From Allochromatium palmeri (GTDB taxonomy: Bacteria; Pseudomonadota; Gammaproteobacteria; Chromatiales; Chromatiaceae), in NCBI RefSeq assembly GCF_009720725.1, contig NZ_WNKT01000006.1, positions 1 through 64,000 of the forward strand: DNA of 64,000 bases. Reading direction: 5' to 3'. Within the stretch, counting starts at the first letter, position 1; every line of letters starts with the position of its first letter. Both the position numbers and the translations under genes were made by a program. Shown here piece after piece: positions 56,090 through 64,000 of this stretch. The notes beneath the pieces are model-generated. The model saw only the letters and a program-made list of their open reading frames with translations. It ran no database searches and was not told where the DNA came from.

Positions 56090-56527
56090 TCAGCCGCGCT
56101 GCTTTTCGCGGATCTCGTCAAGCGTCTTGCAGTCGATGCAGAGCGTGGCGGTGGGGCGCGCTTCCAGGCGGCGGATGCCGATCTCTACGCCACAGGCCTC
56201 GCAATAGCCGTAGTCGTGATCGTCGAGCCGGTCGAGCGCCTCGTCGATCTTCTTGATCAGCTTACGCTCGCGGTCGCGTGTGCGCAGTTCCAGACTGAAC
56301 TCGGACTCCTGGGTCGCGCGGTCGTTGGGATCGGGGAAATTGGTCGCCTCGTCCTGCATGTGATGCACGGTGCGGTCGACTTCTTCCATCAGCGAGCGCT
56401 TCCAGGCGAGCAGGATCTCGCGGAAGTGGGCCTCCTGCTCGGGGTTCATGTATTCCTCGTCGCTGCCGGCCTTGTACGGCTCGAAGGAATAGCCCTCGAC
56501 GTTATGTTCGCGTGCTTCGGTCATCAT
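56090..56527 (-). CDS. dksA: RNA polymerase-binding transcription factor DksA
   Basis: 145 residues. The coiled-coil tip ([20 protein letters not shown]) with its conserved Asp residues, and the C4 zinc module CEACG...CIDC, are complete. DksA with ppGpp adjusts rRNA and amino-acid promoters through the RNA polymerase secondary channel. GGGAGGAG precedes two adjacent ATGs (56527 and 56524); either could be used. It overlaps the upstream edge of gluQ. Confidence 0.96.
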   Translation of the reverse strand: MMTEAREHNVEGYSFEPYKAGSDEEYMNPEQEAHFREILLAWKRSLMEEVDRTVHHMQDEATNFPDPNDRATQESEFSLELRTRDRERKLIKKIDEALDRLDDHDYGYCEACGVEIGIRRLEARPTATLCIDCKTLDEIREKQRG

Positions 56528-56782
56528 GTGCTCCTCCCATGAACCGCGCTGGCTCTCTAACCAGGGTGCGGCTTGGATTCAGTGGCTCCCGGCGGCTCGC
56601 AATCGACCTCCGCCAACGGTCCGAGCCGAGAAAGCGTGCTTAAGTACCAGATCGCGAACCGGCGGGCAACCTTATTCGCGGCCTCGCCCGCTCAAGGCGA
56701 TGCGAGCGCGCGCTGATTTGGGTAATCTTGCGCGTTCGGTTCATTTCGAGCACGCTCGACGAGCGGATTGGAGCAGACGCGC

Positions 56783-57562
56783 ATGTATGGATTCAAGGCA
56801 CTCATTTTCGACGTGGACGGGACTATCGCCGACACCGAGCGCGACGGTCATCGTCCCGCCTTCAATGCCGCCTTCGCGGCGGCTGGTTTGGACTGGCATT
56901 GGGATCCTGAACGCTATGGCGAGCTGCTGGCGGTGGCTGGCGGTAAGGAGCGTATCCGTTATTTCATGCAGCGCGCCGGGATCGAGCTGGACCCAGGTGT
57001 CGATGTCGAGTCCTTCGTCGCCGGTCTGCATCGCGACAAGACCACGCACTATCTGGCGCTGTTGCGTCAGGGGGCGATCCCGCTGCGGCCGGGTGTGTTG
57101 CGTCTGTGGCGCGAGGCGCGCGCAGCGGGTGTGCGGCTGGCGATCGCGACCACGACCACGCCCGAGAACGTCGTCGAGCTGCTGGAGAATGCCGGCGAGC
57201 CGGGACTCGCGGACTGGTTCGAGGTCATCGCCGCCGGCGACGTGGTGCCAAACAAAAAGCCGGCGCCGGATATCTTCACCTATGCCCTGGAACGACTCGG
57301 TCTCAAGCCCGAGGATGGCGTGGCCATCGAGGACTCGGACAATGGCGCGCGGGCGGCGCTCGAAGCCGGGATTCGCACCCTGGTGGTCACGGTCAACGAT
57401 TATACGGTCGATCAGGACTTTGGCGCGGCGGCGCTGGTGGTCGATCAGCTCGGCGAGCCGGATTCGCCGTCTCGGGTGCTGGCCGGTGATCTGGGCGGTC
57501 GGTCGCTGGTCGATCTAGCCGTGCTCGATCGGCTCCATCGTCAGATCCATGGAGCCGGTTGA
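56783..57562 (+). CDS. HAD-superfamily hydrolase, CbbY/beta-PGM-like
   Basis: 259 residues from the ATG at 56783, chosen because GGAG lies 9 bases before it; a TTG at 56768 adds five residues. Motif I DVDGTIADTERDGH, motif II in LAIATTTTPEN, the Lys of motif III in VVPNKKPAPDIF and motif IV GVAIEDSDNGARAALEAG are all present, with a helical cap after motif I. CbbY-like proteins act on sugar phosphates; in autotrophs some remove xylulose-1,5-bisphosphate, an inhibitor of Rubisco, but no Calvin genes are adjacent. The stop shares a base with the next start. Confidence 0.9.
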   Translation: MYGFKALIFDVDGTIADTERDGHRPAFNAAFAAAGLDWHWDPERYGELLAVAGGKERIRYFMQRAGIELDPGVDVESFVAGLHRDKTTHYLALLRQGAIPLRPGVLRLWREARAAGVRLAIATTTTPENVVELLENAGEPGLADWFEVIAAGDVVPNKKPAPDIFTYALERLGLKPEDGVAIEDSDNGARAALEAGIRTLVVTVNDYTVDQDFGAAALVVDQLGEPDSPSRVLAGDLGGRSLVDLAVLDRLHRQIHGAG

Positions 57563-58779
57563 TGGCAGAGTATCCGGCGAGTCGACTGGCCGAGCGTGCG
57601 TGTCGGGTCGAACCCTTCCATGTGATGCGTCTGCTCGGTCGCGCCCGCGAGCTGGAAGCGTCCGGGCGCTCCATCGTGCATCTGGAAGTCGGTGAGCCGG
57701 ACTTTCCGACCCCGGAACCGATCCTGGCCGCTGGTCGGGCCGCGCTCGACGCTGGTCTGACCCACTACACCCCGGCGGCTGGATTGCCGGCCCTGCGTCA
57801 GGCGATTGCGGCGCACTATGGCCAGCGCCACGGGGTCGACGTCGATCCGGCGCGCGTGCTGGTCACGCCCGGCGCCTCCGGGGCGCTGCAACTGGTGTTC
57901 TCGGTACGCTTGGAGCCGGGCGACCGGGTCATCCTGGGCGATCCGTCCTATCCCTGTTATCGCCAGATACTCGGACTCATGGGCGCCGAGCTGGTCGCGG
58001 TGCCGCTCGGCCCGGAGACCGGCTATCGGCTCACGCCCGAACGGCTCGACGCGGCCTGGGTGCCCGGCACGCGCGCGGTGGTGGTGGCCTCGCCGGCCAA
58101 TCCGACCGGCGCGGTCACGGGGTTGGACGAGCTACGTGCGCTCCACGCCATCTGCCGCGCGCGTGGGGCGGCGCTCATCGTCGACGAAATCTATCGCGGT
58201 CTGACCTATGACGTGCCCGACACCACGGCGCTCGCGCTCGCGCTCGCCGTCGAGGATCTCTATGTCATCGACAGCTTCTCGAAATACTTCGGCATGACCG
58301 GCTGGCGGGTCGGCTGGGTGGTGGGGCCGGAGGAGGCGGTCGCGGTGATGGATCGCCTGGCGCAGAACCTCTTCATCGCGGCCAATACGCCGGCGCAACA
58401 GGCTGCGCTCGCGGCCTTCGCGCCCGAGACCACCGCCGTTCTCGAACAACGGCGCGCGATCTTCCAGCAGCGACGCGATCGACTGCTACCGGCCCTGCGC
58501 GCGCTGGGGTTCGGCCTTTCAGGCGCGCCGGACGGAGCCTTCTATCTCTATGCCCGGTTGCCGGAGTGGCTGGAGATGGATTCGATGGACTTCGCCACGC
58601 GTCTGCTGGAGGACGCCGGAGTCGCCCTGACCCCAGGCCAGGACTTCGGCACACATGAATGCGACCGCCATGTCCGTCTGGCCTATACGCGCGACTTCGA
58701 GGTGCTCGACGAAGGCGTGCGCCGTATCGGTGAATTTCTCGCCGACTGCGGGTCGACGAAGAAAAAGCCGCAGGTCTGA
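57562..58779 (+). CDS. PLP-dependent class I/II aminotransferase
   Basis: 405 residues. It starts with ATG at 57562, which shares its A with the HAD stop codon (TGATG). PASPANPTGAV and the PLP lysine in DSFSKYFGMTGWRVGW are clear, and VRLAYTRDFEVLDEGVRR near the end carries the Arg that holds the substrate carboxylate. It belongs to the AspC-like fold type I group; the particular amino acid cannot be told. The end overlaps the convergent YkgJ-like gene by 97 bases. Confidence 0.92.
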   Translation: MAEYPASRLAERACRVEPFHVMRLLGRARELEASGRSIVHLEVGEPDFPTPEPILAAGRAALDAGLTHYTPAAGLPALRQAIAAHYGQRHGVDVDPARVLVTPGASGALQLVFSVRLEPGDRVILGDPSYPCYRQILGLMGAELVAVPLGPETGYRLTPERLDAAWVPGTRAVVVASPANPTGAVTGLDELRALHAICRARGAALIVDEIYRGLTYDVPDTTALALALAVEDLYVIDSFSKYFGMTGWRVGWVVGPEEAVAVMDRLAQNLFIAANTPAQQAALAAFAPETTAVLEQRRAIFQQRRDRLLPALRALGFGLSGAPDGAFYLYARLPEWLEMDSMDFATRLLEDAGVALTPGQDFGTHECDRHVRLAYTRDFEVLDEGVRRIGEFLADCGSTKKKPQV

Positions 58780-58994
58780 TGGTTGCAGTTCTCCGAGGCG
58801 ATGCGCGGATATTTGCGACAACTCGGCGGACGCACGCGGTAGACGATACACTGACTCAGCCCGGCTTTATCGAAGCGCAGAAAGGGACAGGGATAATCGA
58901 GTTTGCAACATTCACCGCACCGGTTGCAGGCGCCGCGCCGATTGGCGTCCACCGGTAGCATCGAGGTCAAAAATCGCTTGAGTTTGTCGAACAT
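58683..58994 (-). CDS. YkgJ-family cysteine-cluster protein
   Basis: 103 residues from an ATG at 58994 with GGAGGG 8 bases upstream. The cysteine pattern (CNRCGECC, PCPFL, CIVYRVRPPSCRKYP, CNHQTCGFF) marks the UPF0153/YkgJ family, thought to bind metal or Fe-S clusters, function unknown. The last 30 residues after the Cys cluster are Ser/Arg-rich and run antisense into the aminotransferase gene, so the true end may be non-functional. Its start codon overlaps that of the divergent zapE gene by two bases. Confidence 0.85.
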   Translation of the reverse strand: MFDKLKRFLTSMLPVDANRRGACNRCGECCKLDYPCPFLRFDKAGLSQCIVYRVRPPSCRKYPRIASENCNHQTCGFFFVDPQSARNSPIRRTPSSSTSKSRV

Positions 58995-60078
58995 GCCAGT
59001 GTCCCTCCAATCGACGTCGTTTCGACCGCGTGACAGCGCTCAGCAGCAGGCGGCTGAGTTGTTGCTCACTCTGCATCATAGACTGCTTGACGAGGCACAG
59101 CGCCGTCCACCGGCCGGCTGGTTCGGGCAGTTGCGGGCGGCGCTGTCCAAACCGGCGGTTCCGGTGCACGGACTCTATTTCTGGGGCGGGGTGGGGCGCG
59201 GCAAGACCTATCTGATGGACTGGTTCGCCGATGAGCTGGAGCTGCCCGGCAAGCGGCGGCTGCATTTCCATCACTTCATGCGTGACATCCACGCCGCGCT
59301 CGCCGTCCTGCCCAAGCAGCCCGATCCGCTGGAAGTGGTGGCCGACCGGCTGTGCGCCGAGACGCGCGTGCTCTGTCTCGACGAGTTCCTGGTCACCGAC
59401 ATCACGGATGCCGTGATTCTGCATGGACTGTTGCGGGCGCTGTTCGCGCGCGGTCTGACTCTGGTGACGACCGCCAATACCAAGCCGAGCGAACTCTACC
59501 GCAACGGCCTGCAACGCCAGTCTTTTCTGCCGGCGATCGCGCTCATCGAGCAGCACACGGAGGTCTTCGAACTCGACGGCGGGGTGGACTATCGGCTACG
59601 GACCCTGACCCAGGGCGGGCTGTTGTTCGAGTCGGGCGCGACGGGCGAGCGCCAACTGGCGGACTATTTCGCGCGTCTGACCGGCGGGCATGTCGAGTCG
59701 GTCGACGCCATCGAGATCAACGACCGTTCCATCCCGGTCAAGGGACTGGGCATGGATGTGATCTGGTTCGATTTCGCGAGCCTGTGCGGCACGGCGCGCT
59801 CGGCTTCTGATTACATCGAGATCGCCCGTGAATACCACACGCTGCTGCTCTCAGATGTGCCAGGACTCGATTCGCGCCAGGAAGCCGCCGCACGCCGCTT
59901 CCTGCATCTGATCGACGAACTCTACGATCAGCGGGTGAAGCTGGTGATGTCGACGTCCGCGCCGATCGATCAGCTCTATGCCGGCGGCCTGACCGAGTTC
60001 GCGCACGAGCGCCTGATCAGCCGTCTGATCGAGATGCAGTCGCGCGACTATCTGGCGGCGTCCGCCGATCCGGGCTGA
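58993..60078 (+). CDS. zapE: Cell-division protein ZapE (AFG1-like ATPase)
   Basis: 361 residues. Walker A GGVGRGKT, Walker B VLCLDEFLVTDITDA and the STANTKPSELYRNGLQR-like sensor segment (TTANTKPSELYRNGLQ) mark the AFG1/ZapE family, which regulates FtsZ-ring constriction. The start is uncertain: the ATG at 58993 lacks a ribosome site, whereas a TTG at 58978 has GAGG about 11 bases before it, and both fall inside the divergent YkgJ-like gene. The C-terminus EMQSRDYLAAS matches the family end. Confidence 0.93.
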   Translation: MPVSLQSTSFRPRDSAQQQAAELLLTLHHRLLDEAQRRPPAGWFGQLRAALSKPAVPVHGLYFWGGVGRGKTYLMDWFADELELPGKRRLHFHHFMRDIHAALAVLPKQPDPLEVVADRLCAETRVLCLDEFLVTDITDAVILHGLLRALFARGLTLVTTANTKPSELYRNGLQRQSFLPAIALIEQHTEVFELDGGVDYRLRTLTQGGLLFESGATGERQLADYFARLTGGHVESVDAIEINDRSIPVKGLGMDVIWFDFASLCGTARSASDYIEIAREYHTLLLSDVPGLDSRQEAAARRFLHLIDELYDQRVKLVMSTSAPIDQLYAGGLTEFAHERLISRLIEMQSRDYLAASADPG

Positions 60079-60084
60079 GTCGAT

Positions 60085-60303
60085 TCAGCGTGCGCGGTAA
60101 ACGATGCGGCCCTTGGTCAGATCATAGGGCGTCAGCTCGACCGTGACCTTGTCGCCGGTCAGGATGCGGATGTAGTGTTTACGCATCTTGCCCGAGATGT
60201 GCGCGGTCACGATGTGACCATTCTCGAGCTGGACACGGAACACGGTGTTTGGCAGGGTCTCGGTGACCGTGCCCTCCATCTGGATGACGTCGTCTTTTGA
60301 CAT
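60085..60303 (-). CDS. infA: Translation initiation factor IF-1
   Basis: 72 residues, the exact family length. It starts [11 protein letters not shown] and contains the OB-fold segments [20 protein letters not shown] and the [13 protein letters not shown] end. IF-1 occupies the ribosomal A site during initiation. The open frame continues 25 codons upstream to 60378 but is not part of the protein. It is transcribed with or after bpt, and its stop is six bases from the convergent zapE stop. Confidence 0.97.
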   Translation of the reverse strand: MSKDDVIQMEGTVTETLPNTVFRVQLENGHIVTAHISGKMRKHYIRILTGDKVTVELTPYDLTKGRIVYRAR

Positions 60304-60415
60304 AGTGAACTTATTATTTGGATTACGAAGGCGGTCCTTGAAACCGCCGGAGTTTAACACATCCGCCACGAAAGGCATGAAGGGGATGAACGATCGCGTG
60401 TGTCCAATTCCGGCG

Positions 60416-61183
60416 TCAGACGCTGTCGTCGAACCTCATGGCCTGCCCGCGCTCGAAGCGCCGCCAGCACTGGCCGTCCCAGGCTTCGATCGGGCGGAAA
60501 CGTTCCTTGTAGACCATCTTGCGCGACTCAGCGATCCAGTAGCCGAGATAGAGATAGGGGCGTCCAAGGCGCTGGGCGGTCTGGATCTGGGCCAGCACGC
60601 CGAACGTGCCGAGCGCGCACTCGCCCAGTTCTGGATCGAAGAAGGTATAGACCGCCGACAGTCCCTGTTCGAGCATGTCGGTGACAGCCACGCCGACCAG
60701 TCGTCCGTCGCGCCTGAATTCGATGAAGCGCGTCGTCCCACCCCAGGATTCGACCAGGAAACGTCGATAGCTGTCCTCGGTCGCGTCCTCAGCCATGGCG
60801 CCGTCGGCGTGGCGTGCGGTCAGATAACGTCGGTAGAGATCGAATTGCTCCTCGCGGAACGCCGCCGGATCGTCGCTCAAGGCAATCATCGGGGCGTTGA
60901 GCCGCCAGTTGCGCCGCTGTGAGCGATTCGGCGCGAACTCGGCGACCGGCAGACGCACCGGGATGCAGGCCGAACAGCCACGGCAGGCTGGACGGTAGAC
61001 ATGAGCACCGCTGCGCCGGAATCCCTGATCGATGAGCGTCTGATAGGTCGCTCCATCGAGGCGTGCGGCCGGGTCGACGAACAGCGTCCGCGCCTGGACA
61101 CCGTCGAGATAGGAGCAGGCATGTTCGCCGGTCAGATAGAGCGGCAGGTAGCGTCCGCGCCTGGTGTCCAGTCCATGCATCAT
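60416..61183 (-). CDS. bpt: Aspartate/glutamate leucyltransferase
   Basis: 255 residues from the ATG at 61183, which overlaps the aat stop by four bases (ATGATG), with a second ATG directly after. [14 protein letters not shown] near the start carries the Cys cluster of the ATE/Bpt family, and [17 protein letters not shown] and [17 protein letters not shown] follow. It adds Leu to N-terminal Asp or Glu for N-degron proteolysis. Order is aat-bpt-infA on the minus strand. Confidence 0.93.
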   Translation of the reverse strand: MMHGLDTRRGRYLPLYLTGEHACSYLDGVQARTLFVDPAARLDGATYQTLIDQGFRRSGAHVYRPACRGCSACIPVRLPVAEFAPNRSQRRNWRLNAPMIALSDDPAAFREEQFDLYRRYLTARHADGAMAEDATEDSYRRFLVESWGGTTRFIEFRRDGRLVGVAVTDMLEQGLSAVYTFFDPELGECALGTFGVLAQIQTAQRLGRPYLYLGYWIAESRKMVYKERFRPIEAWDGQCWRRFERGQAMRFDDSV

Positions 61184-61923
61184 CCGATTTCCTCGCCAGA
61201 TGGCGCGACCTGGAGCGCGCCCGCCGGACGCTCCGTGCCGTCGTCCCAACTCCGGTCGTATCCGGGACGCGCGCCATGCCGGTCCAGGAGCGTCAAAAAT
61301 TCGGCGCGCGGCGCCTCGAACGCCCCCAGGCTCAGCAGATGCTCAGTCGTCATCTGGCAGTCGATCACCCCGAACTCCCAGGCCCGGAGCTGTTCACAGA
61401 GACGCGCTAGGGCGACCTTGGACGCATCGCTCACGCGGCTGAACATGGATTCGCCGAAGAAGGCGCGCCCGATAGCCACGCCATAGAGTCCGCCGACCAG
61501 CTCGCCCGCGCGCCAGACCTCGACCGAATGGGCCACGCCAAGCGCATGGAGCCGCCGATAGGCCGCGATCATCTCCGGGACCAGCCAGGTGCCGCCATCG
61601 GCCTCGCGCGGCGCGGCACACCCCTGGATGACCCCCGCGAAATCGCGATCCAGCGTGGTAACGAGATCACCGCGCCGCAACCGCTTGCGCAGACTGCGTG
61701 AGCTGTGGAAGCGTGCGGGAATCAGGATTGCGCGCGGGTCGGGCGACCACCAGAGGATGGGGTCGCCCGCGCTGAACCAGGGGAAGATGCCATGTCGATA
61801 GGCACTGATCAGCCGCTCCGGACTCAGATCCCCGCCAACCGCCAGCAGTCCATTGGGCTCCCGCAGCGCCTGAGCCGGATCGGGAAAGCGCGTGCGATCG
61901 CGTGGATCGAGTAGGGCGATCAT
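61180..61923 (-). CDS. aat: Leucyl/phenylalanyl-tRNA-protein transferase
   Basis: 247 residues. [40 protein letters not shown], and [20 protein letters not shown] are characteristic. It transfers Leu or Phe to proteins with N-terminal Lys or Arg, making them ClpS/ClpAP substrates. It follows trxB by nine bases and is coupled to bpt, a clustering seen in other gammaproteobacteria. Confidence 0.95.
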   Translation of the reverse strand: MIALLDPRDRTRFPDPAQALREPNGLLAVGGDLSPERLISAYRHGIFPWFSAGDPILWWSPDPRAILIPARFHSSRSLRKRLRRGDLVTTLDRDFAGVIQGCAAPREADGGTWLVPEMIAAYRRLHALGVAHSVEVWRAGELVGGLYGVAIGRAFFGESMFSRVSDASKVALARLCEQLRAWEFGVIDCQMTTEHLLSLGAFEAPRAEFLTLLDRHGARPGYDRSWDDGTERPAGALQVAPSGEEIG

Positions 61924-61932
61924 GGCGGCGCG

Positions 61933-63202
<1,270 letters not shown>

Positions 63203-63691
63203 ATGAAGATTCGAGCCTCCCGTAAAACCCTGTCCCCTCTGGCATTCGTCAGCGTCTCGCTGCTGGTATTGACGACGCTAACCGGCTGCGCGAGCCGTGG
63301 GCGTGACGATGGACTCAGTGGGCGTCGCGCCGAGCTGGTCGACAACGGCCTGGCGCAGATCGGAACGCGCTATCTCTATGGTGGCGAATCGCCTAAAGAG
63401 GGCTTCGATTGCAGCGGTCTGACGCAGTACGCCCATTCTCAGGCCGGGCTGGCAATTCCGCGCACCGCCGCTGCTCAGCACCGGGCCGCACGGCCCGTGG
63501 CCCGCCGTCGACTGCAACCGGGCGACATGGTGTTCTTCAAGACCGGACCCAATTCTAATCATGTCGGCCTCATGATCGATGGCAAACGCTTCGTCCATGC
63601 CTCGACCTCGCGCAGCCGGGTGCGCATCGATTATCTTGACACCCCCTACTGGAACAGGCATTACGTCGGCGCGGGAACCTATCTGCGTTGA
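63203..63691 (+). CDS. NlpC/P60-family lipoprotein (putative peptidoglycan hydrolase)
   Basis: 162 residues. The signal peptide ends in a lipobox (TLTGC), so it should be a lipoprotein facing the periplasm. The NlpC/P60 catalytic residues are visible as Cys in GFDCSGLTQ, His in NHVGLMI and the polar residue in RFVHAS. It likely cuts cell-wall peptides, like MepS or NlpC. RBS-like GAGAG precedes the ATG. Confidence 0.93.
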   Translation: MKIRASRKTLSPLAFVSVSLLVLTTLTGCASRGRDDGLSGRRAELVDNGLAQIGTRYLYGGESPKEGFDCSGLTQYAHSQAGLAIPRTAAAQHRAARPVARRRLQPGDMVFFKTGPNSNHVGLMIDGKRFVHASTSRSRVRIDYLDTPYWNRHYVGAGTYLR

Positions 63692-63950
63692 CGGCGTCGA
63701 ATGGCGCGTCCACAAAGACGATCGAGGCGCCGCCCCCATTGACAAAGATCAGGGCGGATCGGGTGCCAGGCACGGACAATCGTGCTGCTCAAAGGCACCG
63801 AGCCACACCACTGTATGCACGGTCCTGTCGTGGATACGGCTTTAAACGGCTCGCCTTTTCGGGCCGCCTGTAGGAAAATGCCAAACGGCTTCCGGTACTG
63901 GACCGGGAGTGTCGGAATCACCACACCATATTCTGCTAGGAGTGACATTC

Positions 63951-64000
63951 ATGTCCGATAAGCCAATCAGCAAGAGCCGTCGTGACGCTGTCAAAGTGAT
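63951..64000 (+). CDS. hip: High-potential iron-sulfur protein precursor, 5' fragment
   Basis: Only the first 16 residues are in the window: MSDKPISKSRRDAVKV. This matches from memory the Tat leader of the Allochromatium HiPIP precursor, with twin Arg at 10-11. HiPIP is a periplasmic [4Fe-4S] electron carrier that donates to the photosynthetic reaction centre in purple sulfur bacteria. AGGAG lies 6 bases before the ATG. The rest of the gene is beyond the window edge, so identity rests on the leader alone. Confidence 0.75.
   Translation, partial: MSDKPISKSRRDAVKV

Overview
The window is about 64 kb of GC-rich gammaproteobacterial chromosome from a purple sulfur bacterium of the Chromatiaceae, most likely Allochromatium vinosum or a close relative. 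The best clue is at the right edge. The truncated gene at 63951 begins MSDKPISKSRRDAVKV, which I recognise as the Tat leader of the Allochromatium high-potential iron-sulfur protein. A membrane-bound [NiFe] uptake hydrogenase operon fits this. No rRNA, tRNA or CRISPR array was seen. The only sign of a mobile element is a probable IS5-type transposase end at the left edge.

Layout. 1-9.1 kb: IS end, argG, lpxH, a degenerate HD-GYP gene next to a BLUF photoreceptor, then a nitrogen operon (TorF-type porin, glnK, amtB) behind a clear sigma-54 promoter and an NtrC-like site, then ubiK and yifB/comM. 9.2-11.5 kb: two PilT/PilU-type motor ATPases. 11.5-18.3 kb: a complete jetABCD (Wadjet, MksFEBG-type SMC) plasmid-defence operon whose last gene overlaps the 3' end of the pil gene. 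18.4-29.2 kb: Uma2, VanZ-like and TauD-like genes, then a sensory cluster of a divergent membrane histidine kinase and a translationally coupled CheB-CheR-PAS / PAS-kinase / REC-kinase operon. 29.3-37.9 kb: orphan TRAP binding protein, Na+/H+ antiporter, cNMP-binding protein, two small unknown genes, TerC with a terminator in its leader, transaldolase, AEC transporter and an AAA/PD-(D/E)XK protein.

38.1-42.4 kb: hupS-hupL-hupC-hupD hydrogenase operon, with operator-like palindromes upstream and a GC-rich repeat built into the hupD reading frame. 42.4-47.1 kb: an anaerobic ribonucleotide reductase locus. Here nrdD carries a 313-residue intein and lacks a C-terminal glycyl-radical loop. That loop is instead encoded by a separate 62-codon gene between nrdD and nrdG, and two NrdR-box-like sites overlap the nrdD promoter. 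47.3-64 kb: an LbtU-type porin with a Fur-like box, SDR, lapB-pyrF-galU, a cobalamin-binding protein coupled to a diguanylate cyclase, gluQ-dksA, HAD and aminotransferase genes, a YkgJ-like gene head-to-head with zapE, the trxB-aat-bpt operon next to infA, an NlpC/P60 lipoprotein, and the start of hip.

Themes. Several genes link signals to second messengers or kinases (BLUF with HD-GYP, cobalamin with GGDEF, CheBR with kinases). Others support anaerobic phototrophic metabolism (hydrogenase, class III RNR, HiPIP, nitrogen control). The most unusual items are the split, intein-bearing NrdD, the Wadjet operon overlapping a pilus gene, and the cobalamin-GGDEF pair. All functional statements rest on reading sequence motifs; no database search was run.
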